Positions 1 to 10,579 of a stretch of 64,000 bases of DNA are shown here, one piece after another. The position numbers and the translations under genes are program-made. The number at the start of each line of letters is the position of its first letter. Positions within the stretch are counted from its first letter, which is position 1. Source of the DNA: Devosia sp. GTDB taxonomy: Bacteria > Pseudomonadota > Alphaproteobacteria > Rhizobiales > Devosiaceae. The notes under the pieces are model-generated. The model had not been told where the DNA came from. It saw nothing but the letters and a program-made list of their open reading frames with translations, and did not search any database. The stretch is from NCBI RefSeq assembly GCF_025809055.1, contig NZ_CP075529.1, positions 2,529,501 to 2,593,500 on the forward strand. The letters run 5' to 3'.

Positions 1-1
1 C

Positions 2-55
2 GGCTACAAGTTCGACCGCTGGCACGATATCGTGCACCTGCAAAAAGCGCTCTGA
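2..55 (+). CDS. C-terminal end of a GNAT-type acetyltransferase (partial)
   Basis: An open frame enters from the left edge and stops at 53-55. Its last 17 residues read GYKFDRWHDIVHLQKAL, which resembles the end of phosphinothricin/PAT-type GNAT N-acetyltransferases, where a G-x-K-F-x-x-W motif sits near the C-terminus. The catalytic part is outside the window, so substrate cannot be judged. The next gene starts 1 nt after the stop, suggesting co-transcription. Family assignment rests on this short tail only. Confidence 0.5.
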   Translation, partial: GYKFDRWHDIVHLQKAL

Positions 56-56
56 G

Positions 57-545
57 GTGGCCCTGCTCACCCTCATGGTCGGCCTGCCCGGCTCGGGCAA
101 GACGACGAGGGCCAGGGCCCTGGCCGCAGCGAGCGGCGCCCTGCGCCTCACCCCAGATGAGTGGCAGACGCGCCTGTTCGACGATGACATGCATCATCCC
201 GACCATGATCGCCGCCACAATGAGGTCGAGGCGATCATGTGGGAGATTGCGGCCCATATGCTGGCCCATGGCCAGGATGTCATCCTCGATTTCGGCTTCT
301 GGTCGCGGCAGGAGCGTGCCGGCTTTGCCGCGCGCGCCAAGGCACTGGGTGCGCAATGCCGGATCGACTATGACCCGGTGCCTCTGGACGAGCTGGAGCG
401 GCGGGTTATCGCGCGCAATGCGCTGGATGGGCAGCACTTTGCCATTCCTGTCGCCAATCTGCGGCAATGGGCAGCCCTGTTCGAGGCGCCCGATGCCGGT
501 GAACTGGCCGGCCGCTTCGGCCCCGAGGCCTCCGGCCAGCACTGA
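57..545 (+). CDS. P-loop ATPase/kinase-like protein
   Basis: A 162-residue protein starting with GTG, 1 nt after the upstream stop. Residues 9-17 form a Walker A motif (GLPGSGKTT). A D-F-G-F-W-S-R-x-E-R segment in the middle is typical of small AAA/zeta-like P-loop kinases, a group that includes chloramphenicol phosphotransferase-like and polynucleotide kinase-like proteins. The natural substrate is unknown. The layout suggests it is transcribed with the preceding acetyltransferase. No toxin or antitoxin partner is visible, so I do not call it a zeta toxin. Confidence 0.75.
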   Translation: MALLTLMVGLPGSGKTTRARALAAASGALRLTPDEWQTRLFDDDMHHPDHDRRHNEVEAIMWEIAAHMLAHGQDVILDFGFWSRQERAGFAARAKALGAQCRIDYDPVPLDELERRVIARNALDGQHFAIPVANLRQWAALFEAPDAGELAGRFGPEASGQH

Positions 546-574
546 CCGCCCGGATTGCGCCACCGGTGGCAGGG

Positions 575-1174
575 TCAGCCGATGGCCGCCTGCAAGCGGG
601 CAATGATCTGCCCCATCCGGCCCGAAGCCAGAAGGCCCGGCCCAAGCGGTCCGGAGCGGTCCTGCCCGATCGGCGGCAGGGTGCGCAGCGCGGCGCGCGC
701 CGCGGGCGTCAGCTGCGCGACCTGCCAGGCGATCTCGGTCTCTTCCCGGTCGGGCGCATCGGGGGCCGCAAGGCCGGCGGCCTTTACCGCATAGGCGGCG
801 GCGCCCAACGCATGGGCGCCCATATGACAGACGGCAGAGGCCTGGCCGGCGGACCGGGCGGCCGCCAGCGCGGCGGGCGAGGCGTCGCGCCTGGTGCTGC
901 CGCCACCAAAACGCCGCCGGATTTCCCCGGCGGTGTCGAGCTCGCCTTTTGCATAGGCACGGGCGCGGGCAATCGCCTGGCGCGGACGATCATCGCCGGG
1001 CTTTTCGGCCTCGAACAGGCCCAGCACGCGCTCGGCACAGCTGGCGGCCCAGTCGGCAACCTTGCGACGCTCGTCTTCGGGAAGTGTCTGGATGGATAAA
1101 GCCAAAGTCCCAACTCCGGTAGCCACGATCGCCCCGCCCCAATTCGGGCGCGGACTATGCCAGCCGACGGACAT
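575..1174 (-). CDS. Imm-5-like putative immunity protein
   Basis: About 199 residues. The core has the pattern W-A-A-x-C-A-E-R-V-L then R-P-R-Q-A-I-A-R-A-R-A-Y-A-G and later C-H-M-G-A-H-A-L-G-A-A-A-Y-A, a helical Ala-rich family that I recall as the Imm-5-like 'putative immunity protein' domain. The true start is uncertain: the first 25 or so residues do not look conserved, and an internal GTG is possible. It lies 17 nt downstream of a GNAT gene on the same strand. No polymorphic toxin is adjacent, so the immunity label is a family name rather than shown function. Confidence 0.6.
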   Translation of the reverse strand: MSVGWHSPRPNWGGAIVATGVGTLALSIQTLPEDERRKVADWAASCAERVLGLFEAEKPGDDRPRQAIARARAYAKGELDTAGEIRRRFGGGSTRRDASPAALAAARSAGQASAVCHMGAHALGAAAYAVKAAGLAAPDAPDREETEIAWQVAQLTPAARAALRTLPPIGQDRSGPLGPGLLASGRMGQIIARLQAAIG

Positions 1175-1191
1175 CTGTGCCAGTGCGTGCT

Positions 1192-1662
1192 CTAGTTGAG
1201 CCGCTTGCGCATGGGAAAACCATTGACCTTGCGGCCCACGGCCTGCGGGCCATCGGCGATCCAGCCGTGATCGGCATAGAATTGCCGCGCCGTCGCGGTC
1301 GATTCGAGGCGCGCCTCGCCAAGGCCCAGCCCCGCAAGTTCGGATTCCAGCTGCGCCAGAAGCGCCTTGCTGACGCCGGTAAACCGGGCCCGGGGTGCCA
1401 CATAGTTGAGTGCGATATCGCCCGACCTCGTGGCCGCGCCCACGGCAACCACCGACCCGGCCCGCTCCGCCACCAGCATGATGAGATCGGTATTGGCCAG
1501 CATGGCGGCAACGCCCTCCATGCTCTTGTTGCGGGTCCAGGCGGCCAGCTTTTCGGGATCACTGCCATGATCGGCGGCGCACAACTCGGTTATGGCGGCG
1601 ATGAGGACGGCACTCATGGCCGGGACATCGGCGGGCTCCGCCCGGCGAATGAGAAGGCTCAC
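1192..1662 (-). CDS. GNAT family N-acetyltransferase
   Basis: A 156-residue single-domain protein. It begins with the typical GNAT beta strand (LLIRRAEPADVPAM) and ends with the common F-Y-x-x-x-G-W signature (FYADHGW) after an L-E-S-T-A-T-A segment. The acceptor is not predictable. It overlaps the upstream DUF2794 gene by 4 nt and precedes the Imm-5-like gene, so the three probably form one leftward transcript. Confidence 0.8.
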   Translation of the reverse strand: MSLLIRRAEPADVPAMSAVLIAAITELCAADHGSDPEKLAAWTRNKSMEGVAAMLANTDLIMLVAERAGSVVAVGAATRSGDIALNYVAPRARFTGVSKALLAQLESELAGLGLGEARLESTATARQFYADHGWIADGPQAVGRKVNGFPMRKRLN

Positions 1663-2042
1663 CCCACCACCATCAGGTCCGGATCGAGCACGCGCAGCAC
1701 CTGGGCCAGGTCGTGCCCGCGCTTGAGCACCCGCCCCTGCTGGTTGGTCACCATGAACTGGCCCTGGCGGTTGCGCAGCTTGGGGTTTTTCTCGACCACG
1801 AAGAGCGGGCGTTCCGAGACGCGGGCATAGATGGAGAACAGCGCCCTATCCTTGAGGAAGTCCATGGCATAGTCGCGCCACTCGCCCTGGCCGACCTTGC
1901 GGCCATAGACGGACAGGATCTGCATGAGCTCGCGACGATCGAAGGCCACAACCGGCTGCACGGGTCCTTTGGGCTGCGCAGCGGGTTCGCCCACATGCAC
2001 CAGCGACAGGTTAGCCCGGTTGTCATCCGACGGCCCTGGCAC
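1659..2042 (-). CDS. DUF2794 domain-containing protein
   Basis: A 127-residue protein matching the alphaproteobacterial DUF2794 pattern: F-D-R-R-E-L-x-x-I-L-x-x-Y-G-R-x-V, then W-R-D-Y-A-x-D-F and a basic K-N-P-K-L-R segment. Function unknown. It is the first gene of a leftward group with the GNAT and Imm-5-like genes and overlaps the former by 4 nt. No signal peptide or membrane segment is visible. Confidence 0.8.
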   Translation of the reverse strand: MPGPSDDNRANLSLVHVGEPAAQPKGPVQPVVAFDRRELMQILSVYGRKVGQGEWRDYAMDFLKDRALFSIYARVSERPLFVVEKNPKLRNRQGQFMVTNQQGRVLKRGHDLAQVLRVLDPDLMVVG

Positions 2043-2267
2043 GCGGCCCTCAACTCCTCGTCATTTCGCTGTCATGATCGGCGCATTTGCCGGGGATGGC
2101 AAGGGGCGAGAAAAACCCAAATTCGGCCACGATTTGTCCCTCACAGCGCCCCATTGACCCGGCACTGTTCAACCATTGCCTCCAGTGGCCGGCTCCGGAC
2201 TGACCGAGCCCCCAAACCACGATGTCCGGGCCGGCCGCCCCCAATACTGAGTTGACATAGTCAGTCA

Positions 2268-2302
2268 GCCCGCTCCTCCCCCCAGGAGCGGGCTTTTTCT
2301 TT
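2268..2302 (+). terminator. Orphan rho-independent terminator, rightward
   Basis: A perfect 10-bp stem (2268-2277 with 2284-2293) with a six-C loop is followed by a T-rich tail (TTTTTCTTTG). It points rightward, but no rightward gene lies between 545 and here; both flanking genes read leftward. It may end a small RNA made from the 2043-2267 gap. The leftward side has no T tract, so it is not simply the terminator of the DUF1223 gene. Confidence 0.7.
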
Positions 2303-2312
2303 GTCCACGCGT

Positions 2313-3050
2313 TCAGGGTTCGTAGGCGGCGGCGCCGATAATGGTGCCCGGAAGGTTCTGGCGGTCCTGCTGCACGAGAATGGCGAGCCCCGACCCGGGC
2401 TGCGACAGCACCTGCTGCAGCGGCAGCTTGAAACTGGCCCCCTCTTCGGCCTCCCAGGCGCCCAGCAACTGCCGCCCGGTCACCACATGGGTATAGACCA
2501 TGGTCTTGCCGGCATTCTCGCCGCGCTCGATGGCGACATGGGCCTGGTCGATATAGGTCACGAGCCACACCGTGGCATTGCCCTGGCCCTCAAGGCCCGG
2601 CACGGCGACGGTGAGCACATCGTCCTTGCGCGTCACCGCCACGGCGACGGGCAGATGCGCATTGGCGACTTCCGACTGCACCAGGTTGCGCTTGGAGCCG
2701 ACAACGCCCTTGGCGCCGTTGATGACCATTTGCGGGGTGAAGATGCGCGAGGAGCCCCAGCTCTTGGCATAGTCGCGCTGGCGGTCCGAAAAGCCCTTGG
2801 CGCCAAACGTGTCTTCCCAGCCGATATAGTCCCAATAGTCCACGTGATAGGCGAGCGCCACCACGTCGCTCCGCTCGGCCAGGTCGGTCAGCAGCGCATC
2901 GGCGGGCGGACAGGACGAGCATCCCTGGCTGGTAAAGAGTTCGACCACCGCCCTGGTGCCGCCAGCCGAATCCTGGGCCCCCGCACTTGCGGCAAGGCAG
3001 GCGGTCAACAGGCAGGTGGCAACAAGGCGTGAAAGGGCGGGTCTGAGCAT
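2313..3050 (-). CDS. DUF1223 domain-containing secreted protein
   Basis: About 245 residues from the ATG at 3050; upstream in-frame codons do not look coding. The N-terminus is a signal peptide (MLRPALSRLVATCLLTACLA, cleavage probably after ASAGA). The mature part opens with V-V-E-L-F-T-S-Q-G-C-S-S-C-P-P-A-D-A, the thioredoxin-like CxxC segment typical of DUF1223. Other family hallmarks are the H-V-D-Y-W-D-Y-I-G-W-x-D stretch and Y-T-P-Q-like FTPQMVING. Probably periplasmic with a redox or binding role; no substrate is known to me. Confidence 0.85.
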   Translation of the reverse strand: MLRPALSRLVATCLLTACLAASAGAQDSAGGTRAVVELFTSQGCSSCPPADALLTDLAERSDVVALAYHVDYWDYIGWEDTFGAKGFSDRQRDYAKSWGSSRIFTPQMVINGAKGVVGSKRNLVQSEVANAHLPVAVAVTRKDDVLTVAVPGLEGQGNATVWLVTYIDQAHVAIERGENAGKTMVYTHVVTGRQLLGAWEAEEGASFKLPLQQVLSQPGSGLAILVQQDRQNLPGTIIGAAAYEP

Positions 3051-3159
3051 GGGCAAGGTTGTAGTCCGGGCGCGATTGCCATGCCTAGTCAAAAGAGGGT
3101 GAAACCGGGCGAACGGCCTGCCCCGCGTCCGATCTGCAACAGGCCGGGCAGCGTTCCAA

Positions 3160-3189
3160 TGAAAATGGCGGCCCCGAAGGACCGCCATT
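3160..3189 (-). terminator. Probable acnA terminator
   Basis: About 25 nt beyond the acnA stop, an 8-bp stem (3164-3171 with 3182-3189) is followed, in the leftward direction, by ATTTTC. The T tract is short, so efficiency is uncertain. Confidence 0.5.
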
Positions 3190-3213
3190 GCCTGTTCTTT
3201 GCAGTTGGGGCGC

Positions 3214-5967
<2,754 letters not shown>

Positions 5968-6123
5968 GATGCTCCGCCCTTTGCTGCTATACGACGCGTC
6001 CAGGCACTATAGGGGGCCGCCGGAAACGCCGCGTTTTCTGGAATGACTCCAATTCACTTGGGCTTATAGTCAATCGGATAGGCCCTTGCCAGTACGACCA
6101 TGGGTTCAATACGAGATGGGGCC

Positions 6124-6750
6124 ATGACGCACCGGCAAGTCTATCCGCCAATTCGCCTGAAAACCCATGGCCTTGCCTGTGGCCGGGGCGAAACCGTGCT
6201 GGCAGGCGATATCGATCTCGATCTGGCGGGGGGAACGGGCCTGGTGCTGCGCGGCGCCAACGGGGTGGGCAAATCCACCCTGCTCCTGACCCTTGCCGGC
6301 CTGCTGGCCCCGCTGGCCGGGCATATCGAACTCATCGGGCATGATGCCGAGGACGGCCCGGCCCTGCACCATTGCGGCCACCGCAATGCGGTGCGTCCGC
6401 GCCTCAGCGTCAAGGACACGCTCACCTTCTGGGCCGCGATCAATGGCGCCCATGGCCTTGCCATCGACGCAGCGCTCGACCGGGTCGGGCTCGGCATGGC
6501 GGCAAAGCTCGATGCCGGCTATCTCTCGGCCGGACAGGGACGGCGGCTGGCGCTGGCGCGCCTCCTGGTCTCCCCCCGGCCCCTCTGGCTGCTCGACGAA
6601 CCCGGTGCCGCCCTCGACACGCAAGGCCAGGCGCTGCTGGCAGACCTTCTGGCATCCCATCTCCAGCAGGGGGGCCTTGCCATCCTGGCCAGCCACGACC
6701 CGGTTGAGGTTGCCGGCTTTTCCGTATTGACGCTGGGAGAGCGGCCATGA
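6124..6750 (+). CDS. ccmA: Heme ABC exporter ATP-binding protein CcmA
   Basis: ATPase subunit of the CcmABCD complex, which handles heme for cytochrome c maturation on the membrane. Walker A (GANGVGKST) is at residues 44-52, an ABC signature-like LSAGQGRRLALARL at about 133-146, and Walker B (PLWLLDEP) near 152-159. About 208 residues, normal for CcmA. I chose ATG 6124 because GATGGGG lies just upstream; an in-frame ATG at 6100 has no good ribosome site. Its stop overlaps ccmB by 4 nt (ATGA). Confidence 0.95.
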   Translation: MTHRQVYPPIRLKTHGLACGRGETVLAGDIDLDLAGGTGLVLRGANGVGKSTLLLTLAGLLAPLAGHIELIGHDAEDGPALHHCGHRNAVRPRLSVKDTLTFWAAINGAHGLAIDAALDRVGLGMAAKLDAGYLSAGQGRRLALARLLVSPRPLWLLDEPGAALDTQGQALLADLLASHLQQGGLAILASHDPVEVAGFSVLTLGERP

Positions 6751-7412
6751 CCGGCTTTACCGGCACCATAAGGCGCGACCTGCGTCTGGCGCTCGCCGGG
6801 GGCGGGGAGATCATGACCCTTCTCCTCTTCTTCATCATCGTCGGTGCCATCACCCCCTTTGCGGTCGGCCCGGACCAGGGCCTTCTCGCCCGCATCGCCC
6901 CGGGCGTCGTGTGGATCGCAGCCTTTCTCGCCATGCTGCTGGGCCTCGACCGCCTGCTGCGCCCCGATCGCGAGGACGGCACGCTGGCGCTCTATCGGCT
7001 CGCCGATACGCCGCTCTCGGCCATCATTGCCGCAAAAGTGATCGTCTATTGGCTGACCAGCGCCCTGCCCCTCGTCCTTGCCTCGCCCTTCCTGGCGCTC
7101 ATATTCGGCATGGACATGGAGACCTTCGGGCGCACAGTTTCGTCCCTGCTGCTCGGCACGCCGGCCCTTGCGGCTTTCGGCACCTTCGGCGCGGCGGTTA
7201 CCGTGGCGGTGCGGCGCGGCGGGCTCTTGGCGCCGATCCTGATCGCCCCGCTCTGCGTGCCGGTGCTGATCTTCGGGGTCGGGGCCATCGCCCCCATGGG
7301 CGGGCCGGACCAGGCCCAGGCCGCCATGCTGCTGCTTGCGGCACTCAGTCTCATGGCCTGCGCCCTCTCTCCCTTTGCCGCCGCGCTTGCGATAGACTGG
7401 GGGGAAGAGTAG
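6747..7412 (+). CDS. ccmB: Heme exporter protein CcmB
   Basis: A 221-residue membrane protein with about six hydrophobic helices, the permease partner of CcmA. Family traits include R-D-L-x-L-A near the start and D-R-L-L-R-P-D-R-E-D-G-T-L (residues about 68-80). It overlaps ccmA by 4 nt, showing translational coupling. A short palindromic repeat (7433-7504) separates it from ccmC. Confidence 0.95.
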   Translation: MTGFTGTIRRDLRLALAGGGEIMTLLLFFIIVGAITPFAVGPDQGLLARIAPGVVWIAAFLAMLLGLDRLLRPDREDGTLALYRLADTPLSAIIAAKVIVYWLTSALPLVLASPFLALIFGMDMETFGRTVSSLLLGTPALAAFGTFGAAVTVAVRRGGLLAPILIAPLCVPVLIFGVGAIAPMGGPDQAQAAMLLLAALSLMACALSPFAAALAIDWGEE

Positions 7413-7432
7413 AGCCCTAGGACGTGCATCAG

Positions 7433-7504
7433 GTCATTCCCGCGCAAGCGGGAACCCCTGTTTGACCAAGACAAAACGAAGGTCCCCGCGTGCGCGGGGA
7501 TGAC
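7433..7504. repeat. Palindromic repeat, family A (copy 1)
   Basis: Two inverted arms, each itself a hairpin, starting GTCATTCCCGCG and ending CGCGGGGATGAC. The same element occurs at 23302-23375 and 51357-51433. It lies between ccmB and ccmC inside the operon. Confidence 0.85.
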
Positions 7505-7533
7505 GCTGTGAGAGCCACCGTGGATCGCGCCCC

Positions 7534-8295
7534 ATGACCACCGACAGCACCCCAAAAATGAGCTGGTGGAACCGGCTGGCCCATCCCGGTGAATTCGTGC
7601 GCTGGACGCGGCCGCTGGTCTGGCCGCTGGCCGGGCTGACGGCGCTGCTGTTTGCCGTTGGGCTCTGGTACGCCTTCTTCAATTCCCCCGCCGACTACCA
7701 GATGGGTGACACGGTGCGCATCATGTATGTGCATGTGCCCACCGCCTGGCTCAGCCAGTTCGTCTATGCGACCATGGCCGTCTCGGCGCTGGGCACGCTG
7801 ATCTGGCGCCATCCCATGGCCGATGTGTCGATGAAGGCCGCCGCCCCGCTGGGCGCCGCCTTTACCGCCATGGCCCTGTTCACCGGCTCCATGTGGGGCC
7901 GCCCGACCTGGGGCACGTTCTGGGAATGGGACGGGCGCATGACCTCGACCCTGATCCTGCTCTTCATCTATCTCGGCATTGTCGCGCTCTGGCGCGCCTT
8001 CGACGACCAGTTGCGCGCCGCCCGCGTCGTCGCCGTCTTTACGCTCGTCGGGGCGATCAATGTGCCGATCATCAAATTCTCGGTCGACTGGTGGAGCACC
8101 CTGCACCAGCCCGCCAGCGTCTTCCGAGCCGATGGCCCCACCATGCCCGGCTCGCTCCTCACCCCGCTGTTTCTGATGTTCTTCGCCTTCACTTTCTTGT
8201 TCATCACCCTGCAGCTTGTGGCCATGCACACCGAGGTGCGCCGCCGAAGGGTGATGACGCTCGAGCGCAAGGCCGCGCGCGAGGTGCCCGCATGA
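7534..8295 (+). CDS. ccmC: Heme exporter/handling protein CcmC
   Basis: A 253-residue membrane protein with six predicted helices. It carries the tryptophan-rich heme-handling motif WGTFWEWDGR near residues 125-134 and the conserved H-V-P-x-A-W-L-S segment (residues about 68-75), both diagnostic of CcmC, which delivers heme to CcmE. ccmE itself is not in the window. The stop overlaps the start of ccmD by 4 nt. Confidence 0.96.
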   Translation: MTTDSTPKMSWWNRLAHPGEFVRWTRPLVWPLAGLTALLFAVGLWYAFFNSPADYQMGDTVRIMYVHVPTAWLSQFVYATMAVSALGTLIWRHPMADVSMKAAAPLGAAFTAMALFTGSMWGRPTWGTFWEWDGRMTSTLILLFIYLGIVALWRAFDDQLRAARVVAVFTLVGAINVPIIKFSVDWWSTLHQPASVFRADGPTMPGSLLTPLFLMFFAFTFLFITLQLVAMHTEVRRRRVMTLERKAAREVPA

Positions 8296-8438
8296 TCGGA
8301 CTGGGCGAACATGCCGGCTTCATCATCGCCGCCTATGCCGGCGTCTTTGCCGGCCTCGGCGGGCTGATTGCCTGGACCGTGCTGGCCAGCCGCCGGGTCA
8401 ATGCGCGCCTCAGCGAACTCGGGGACAAGCGCAGCTGA
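8292..8438 (+). CDS. ccmD: Heme exporter protein CcmD
   Basis: A 48-residue protein with one membrane helix (about residues 9-31) followed by a basic tail (ASRRVNARLSEL). Typical CcmD traits are the H-A-x-F-I-x-x-A-Y start (EHAGFIIAAYAG) and the short length. It overlaps ccmC by 4 nt and ccmG by 1 nt, so it is embedded in the operon. CcmD stabilises the CcmABC-CcmE complex. Confidence 0.93.
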   Translation: MIGLGEHAGFIIAAYAGVFAGLGGLIAWTVLASRRVNARLSELGDKRS

Positions 8439-8971
8439 TGCGATATGCAGTCTTTGCCCTGCCGCTGATCGCGCTGGTGGCGCTGGTGGCCGTCTTTGCC
8501 TTTTCCATGGATCGCGACGCGAGCCTGGTGCGCTCGGTGCTGATTGACCGCCCTGCCCCCCAATTCGCCCTGGCGCCGGTCGAGGGCCTCGGCGTACCCG
8601 GTTTCGACACGGCAACGCTTGAGGGCACCCCGACCCTGGTCAATGTCTTTGCTTCCTGGTGCATCCCCTGCCGTGACGAGCATCCGCTGCTCGAAAGCCT
8701 CAAGGCCGAGACCGGCATCCGCATGTTCGGCATCAATCACTCCGACGCGCCGGAAAACGCCCGCGCCTTCCTCGACGAACTGGGCAATCCCTATGACGCG
8801 GTGGGCGCCGATCGTGACCGCCGGGTCTCGATCGACTGGGGCGTCTATGGCGTGCCCGAGACGTTTCTCGTCAATGCCGCGGGCGTGATCGTCTATAAGC
8901 ATGTCGGCCCGCTCAGCCCCGAGGCCATCGAATCCGAACTCAAGCCGGCGATTTCAGGTCTGGAAGGCTGA
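8438..8971 (+). CDS. ccmG: Thiol:disulfide interchange protein CcmG/DsbE
   Basis: A 177-residue membrane-anchored thioredoxin-like protein. The N-terminal helix spans about residues 4-23. The active site WCIPC is at residues 74-78, and GVYGVPETF provides the cis-proline loop. It reduces apocytochrome c cysteines before heme attachment in the periplasm. The start overlaps the ccmD stop (TGATG). ccmE, ccmF, ccmH and ccmI are not present here. Confidence 0.95.
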   Translation: MRYAVFALPLIALVALVAVFAFSMDRDASLVRSVLIDRPAPQFALAPVEGLGVPGFDTATLEGTPTLVNVFASWCIPCRDEHPLLESLKAETGIRMFGINHSDAPENARAFLDELGNPYDAVGADRDRRVSIDWGVYGVPETFLVNAAGVIVYKHVGPLSPEAIESELKPAISGLEG

Positions 8972-9033
8972 CTTATTCACACCGCGTTCAGACTTGCTCT
9001 GGCAATGTGCGGGCACATCGCGTACCAAGTTGG

Positions 9034-9180
9034 ATGATGTTGGATTTGCTGCGGAAATTTCTGAACGACGAGGCGGGCATCAGCCTTGTCGAATATGGCC
9101 TGATCGCGGCGATCATCACCGTGGTGACGACTTTTGCCGTCTCCGCCGCCGGCTATAATATCGTCGACATCCTCAGCTGA
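9034..9180 (+). CDS. Flp/Fap-type pilin-like small protein
   Basis: A 48-residue protein starting ATGATG at 9034 (second ATG at 9037 also possible). After a short basic leader (LLRKFLNDEAG) comes ISLVEYGLIAAIITVVTTFA, matching the Flp pilin pattern (G-x-x-x-E-Y-G-L-I-A) with the conserved Glu at about position 5 of the mature helix. No tad/cpa assembly genes lie nearby; the left neighbour is ccmG. It is shorter than most Flp pilins (about 50-60). Ribosome site is weak. Confidence 0.7.
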   Translation: MMLDLLRKFLNDEAGISLVEYGLIAAIITVVTTFAVSAAGYNIVDILS

Positions 9181-9195
9181 CCGGGCACGGCATTG

Positions 9196-9300
9196 GAGCG
9201 TTTTCAAGAAAAGTGGTATCCACTTTTCTGGTTCGAAAACGTGACCATTCAACAACTTAGAGCTCTCGTTCTGATTCAATCAGAACGAGAAAGTCTCTAG
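9196..9300. repeat. Composite palindromic repeat, family B (copy 1)
   Basis: Contains two internal palindromes: GAAAAGTGG with CCACTTTTC, and TCGTTCTGATT with AATCAGAACGA around a single base. It begins GAGCGTTTTC and ends CTCTAG. A second copy is at 19867-19993. Its end overlaps the stop codon of the SDHAF4-like gene. Confidence 0.85.
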
Positions 9301-9503
9301 AAGTCGCTGGTCAAACCCTTGATTTCCCAATCTCCGTAACGCCCCGGCTCCAGTCCGCCGCGCCCGCCCTTTTCCTTGGGCGCCATGGCTGTTTCGGCGT
9401 CGATGGCGGCGCGCCGCGCTTCGGCTTCCGCCAGTGCCCGCTGGGCCTGGGGGCTCAAGACCTTGGGGGCCTCTGGCATCACCGCTTCGCTGTCATCTGG
9501 CAT
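9297..9503 (-). CDS. DUF1674/SDHAF4-like protein
   Basis: About 68 residues from ATG 9503, which has AGGGAAG upstream; a longer frame to 9569 exists but would run almost into htpX. The C-terminus G-G-L-E-P-G-R-Y-G-D-W-E-I-K-G-L-T-S-D-F matches the DUF1674 signature, the bacterial relative of succinate dehydrogenase assembly factor 4. By family knowledge it may help flavinylated SdhA assemble. It is divergent from htpX. The stop codon sits inside repeat family B. Confidence 0.8.
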   Translation of the reverse strand: MPDDSEAVMPEAPKVLSPQAQRALAEAEARRAAIDAETAMAPKEKGGRGGLEPGRYGDWEIKGLTSDF

Positions 9504-9587
9504 GGTCTTGGCACTTCCCTGCTTGCGCGGAACCCTTGGACACCCAACATAGTTGGTCGAGACATCCAACCCAAGGGGTTAGACATC

Positions 9588-10571
9588 ATGTTCAATGCCT
9601 TCCGCACCTTTGTCCTGCTCGCGGGCATGACCGCGCTCTTCATGGTGGTGGGCTATTTCATCGGCGGCACCGGCGGCATGCTTCTGGCGCTGGGCTTTGC
9701 AGCCGTCACCAACCTGTTCGCCTACTGGAACTCGGACAAGATGGTGCTGCGCATGCAGAACGCCGTCCCGGTGGAGCGCTCCCGCGCGCCCGAACTCTAC
9801 GACATGGTCGATACCCTGTCCCAGCGCGCCGGCATTCCGACCCCCGCTGTCTATGTCATCGAGACCGACCAGCCCAATGCCTTCGCCACCGGCCGCGATC
9901 CGTCCAATGCCGCCGTGGCAGTGTCCTCGGGCCTCTTGCGCCAGCTCGATACACGCGAAGTCGCCGGCGTCGTGGCGCACGAGCTTGCCCATATCAAGAA
10001 CCGCGACACCCTGACCATGACCATTACGGCTACTCTCGCCGGTGCGATTTCGGCGCTGGCGCAGTTCGGGCTGTTCTTCGGCGGCGGCAATAATCGCGAC
10101 AATCCCTTGGGCGGCATCGGCGCATTACTCATGGTGTTCCTGGCCCCCGTCGCCGCCATGATCGTGCAGATGGCGGTGAGCCGGACGCGCGAATACGAAG
10201 CCGACAAGGATGGCGCCATGATCGCAGGCGATCCGCTCGCCCTGGCCTCGGCGCTCAACAAGATCGCCACGCTCGCCGGCCGCCAGGTCAATGTCGCGGC
10301 CGAGCGCAATCCGGCCATGGCGCATATGTATATCGTCAATCCGCTCTCCGGGCAGCGCATGGACAACCTGTTCTCGACCCATCCCGATACCGGCAACCGC
10401 ATTGCCGCCCTGCAAAGGCTTGCCGCCGAGATGCGTGTGGACGATAAGGGGCGCCGTCCCGAACCCCGCCCGCGCCCCGTTTCCTCCGGCCGCGACAATG
10501 GCGGTGGCTGGCGGGTACCGACCGTGGGGCGCACCGAAGACGATGGCGGAGCGCGCGGTCCCTGGGGTTAG
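9588..10571 (+). CDS. htpX: Zinc metalloprotease HtpX
   Basis: A 327-residue inner-membrane M48 peptidase involved in membrane protein quality control. Two N-terminal helices (about 5-50), the zinc site HELAH near residue 130 and the third ligand in SRTREYEADKDG near residue 203 are all present. A Pro/Arg-rich, probably disordered tail of about 40 residues ends the protein, as in other rhizobial HtpX. The next gene, an RsmB-type methyltransferase, begins 8 nt later, so the two are likely co-transcribed. Confidence 0.95.
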   Translation: MFNAFRTFVLLAGMTALFMVVGYFIGGTGGMLLALGFAAVTNLFAYWNSDKMVLRMQNAVPVERSRAPELYDMVDTLSQRAGIPTPAVYVIETDQPNAFATGRDPSNAAVAVSSGLLRQLDTREVAGVVAHELAHIKNRDTLTMTITATLAGAISALAQFGLFFGGGNNRDNPLGGIGALLMVFLAPVAAMIVQMAVSRTREYEADKDGAMIAGDPLALASALNKIATLAGRQVNVAAERNPAMAHMYIVNPLSGQRMDNLFSTHPDTGNRIAALQRLAAEMRVDDKGRRPEPRPRPVSSGRDNGGGWRVPTVGRTEDDGGARGPWG

Positions 10572-10579
10572 AACCGAGC

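Noticed and set aside
57..545. Zeta-type toxin
   Set aside because: The P-loop fits, but no antitoxin gene or toxin signature is present, and small P-loop kinases are common.
2252..2257. TTGACA as a promoter for the orphan terminator RNA
   Set aside because: A start about 35 nt downstream would fall inside the terminator hairpin, so it cannot drive that RNA.
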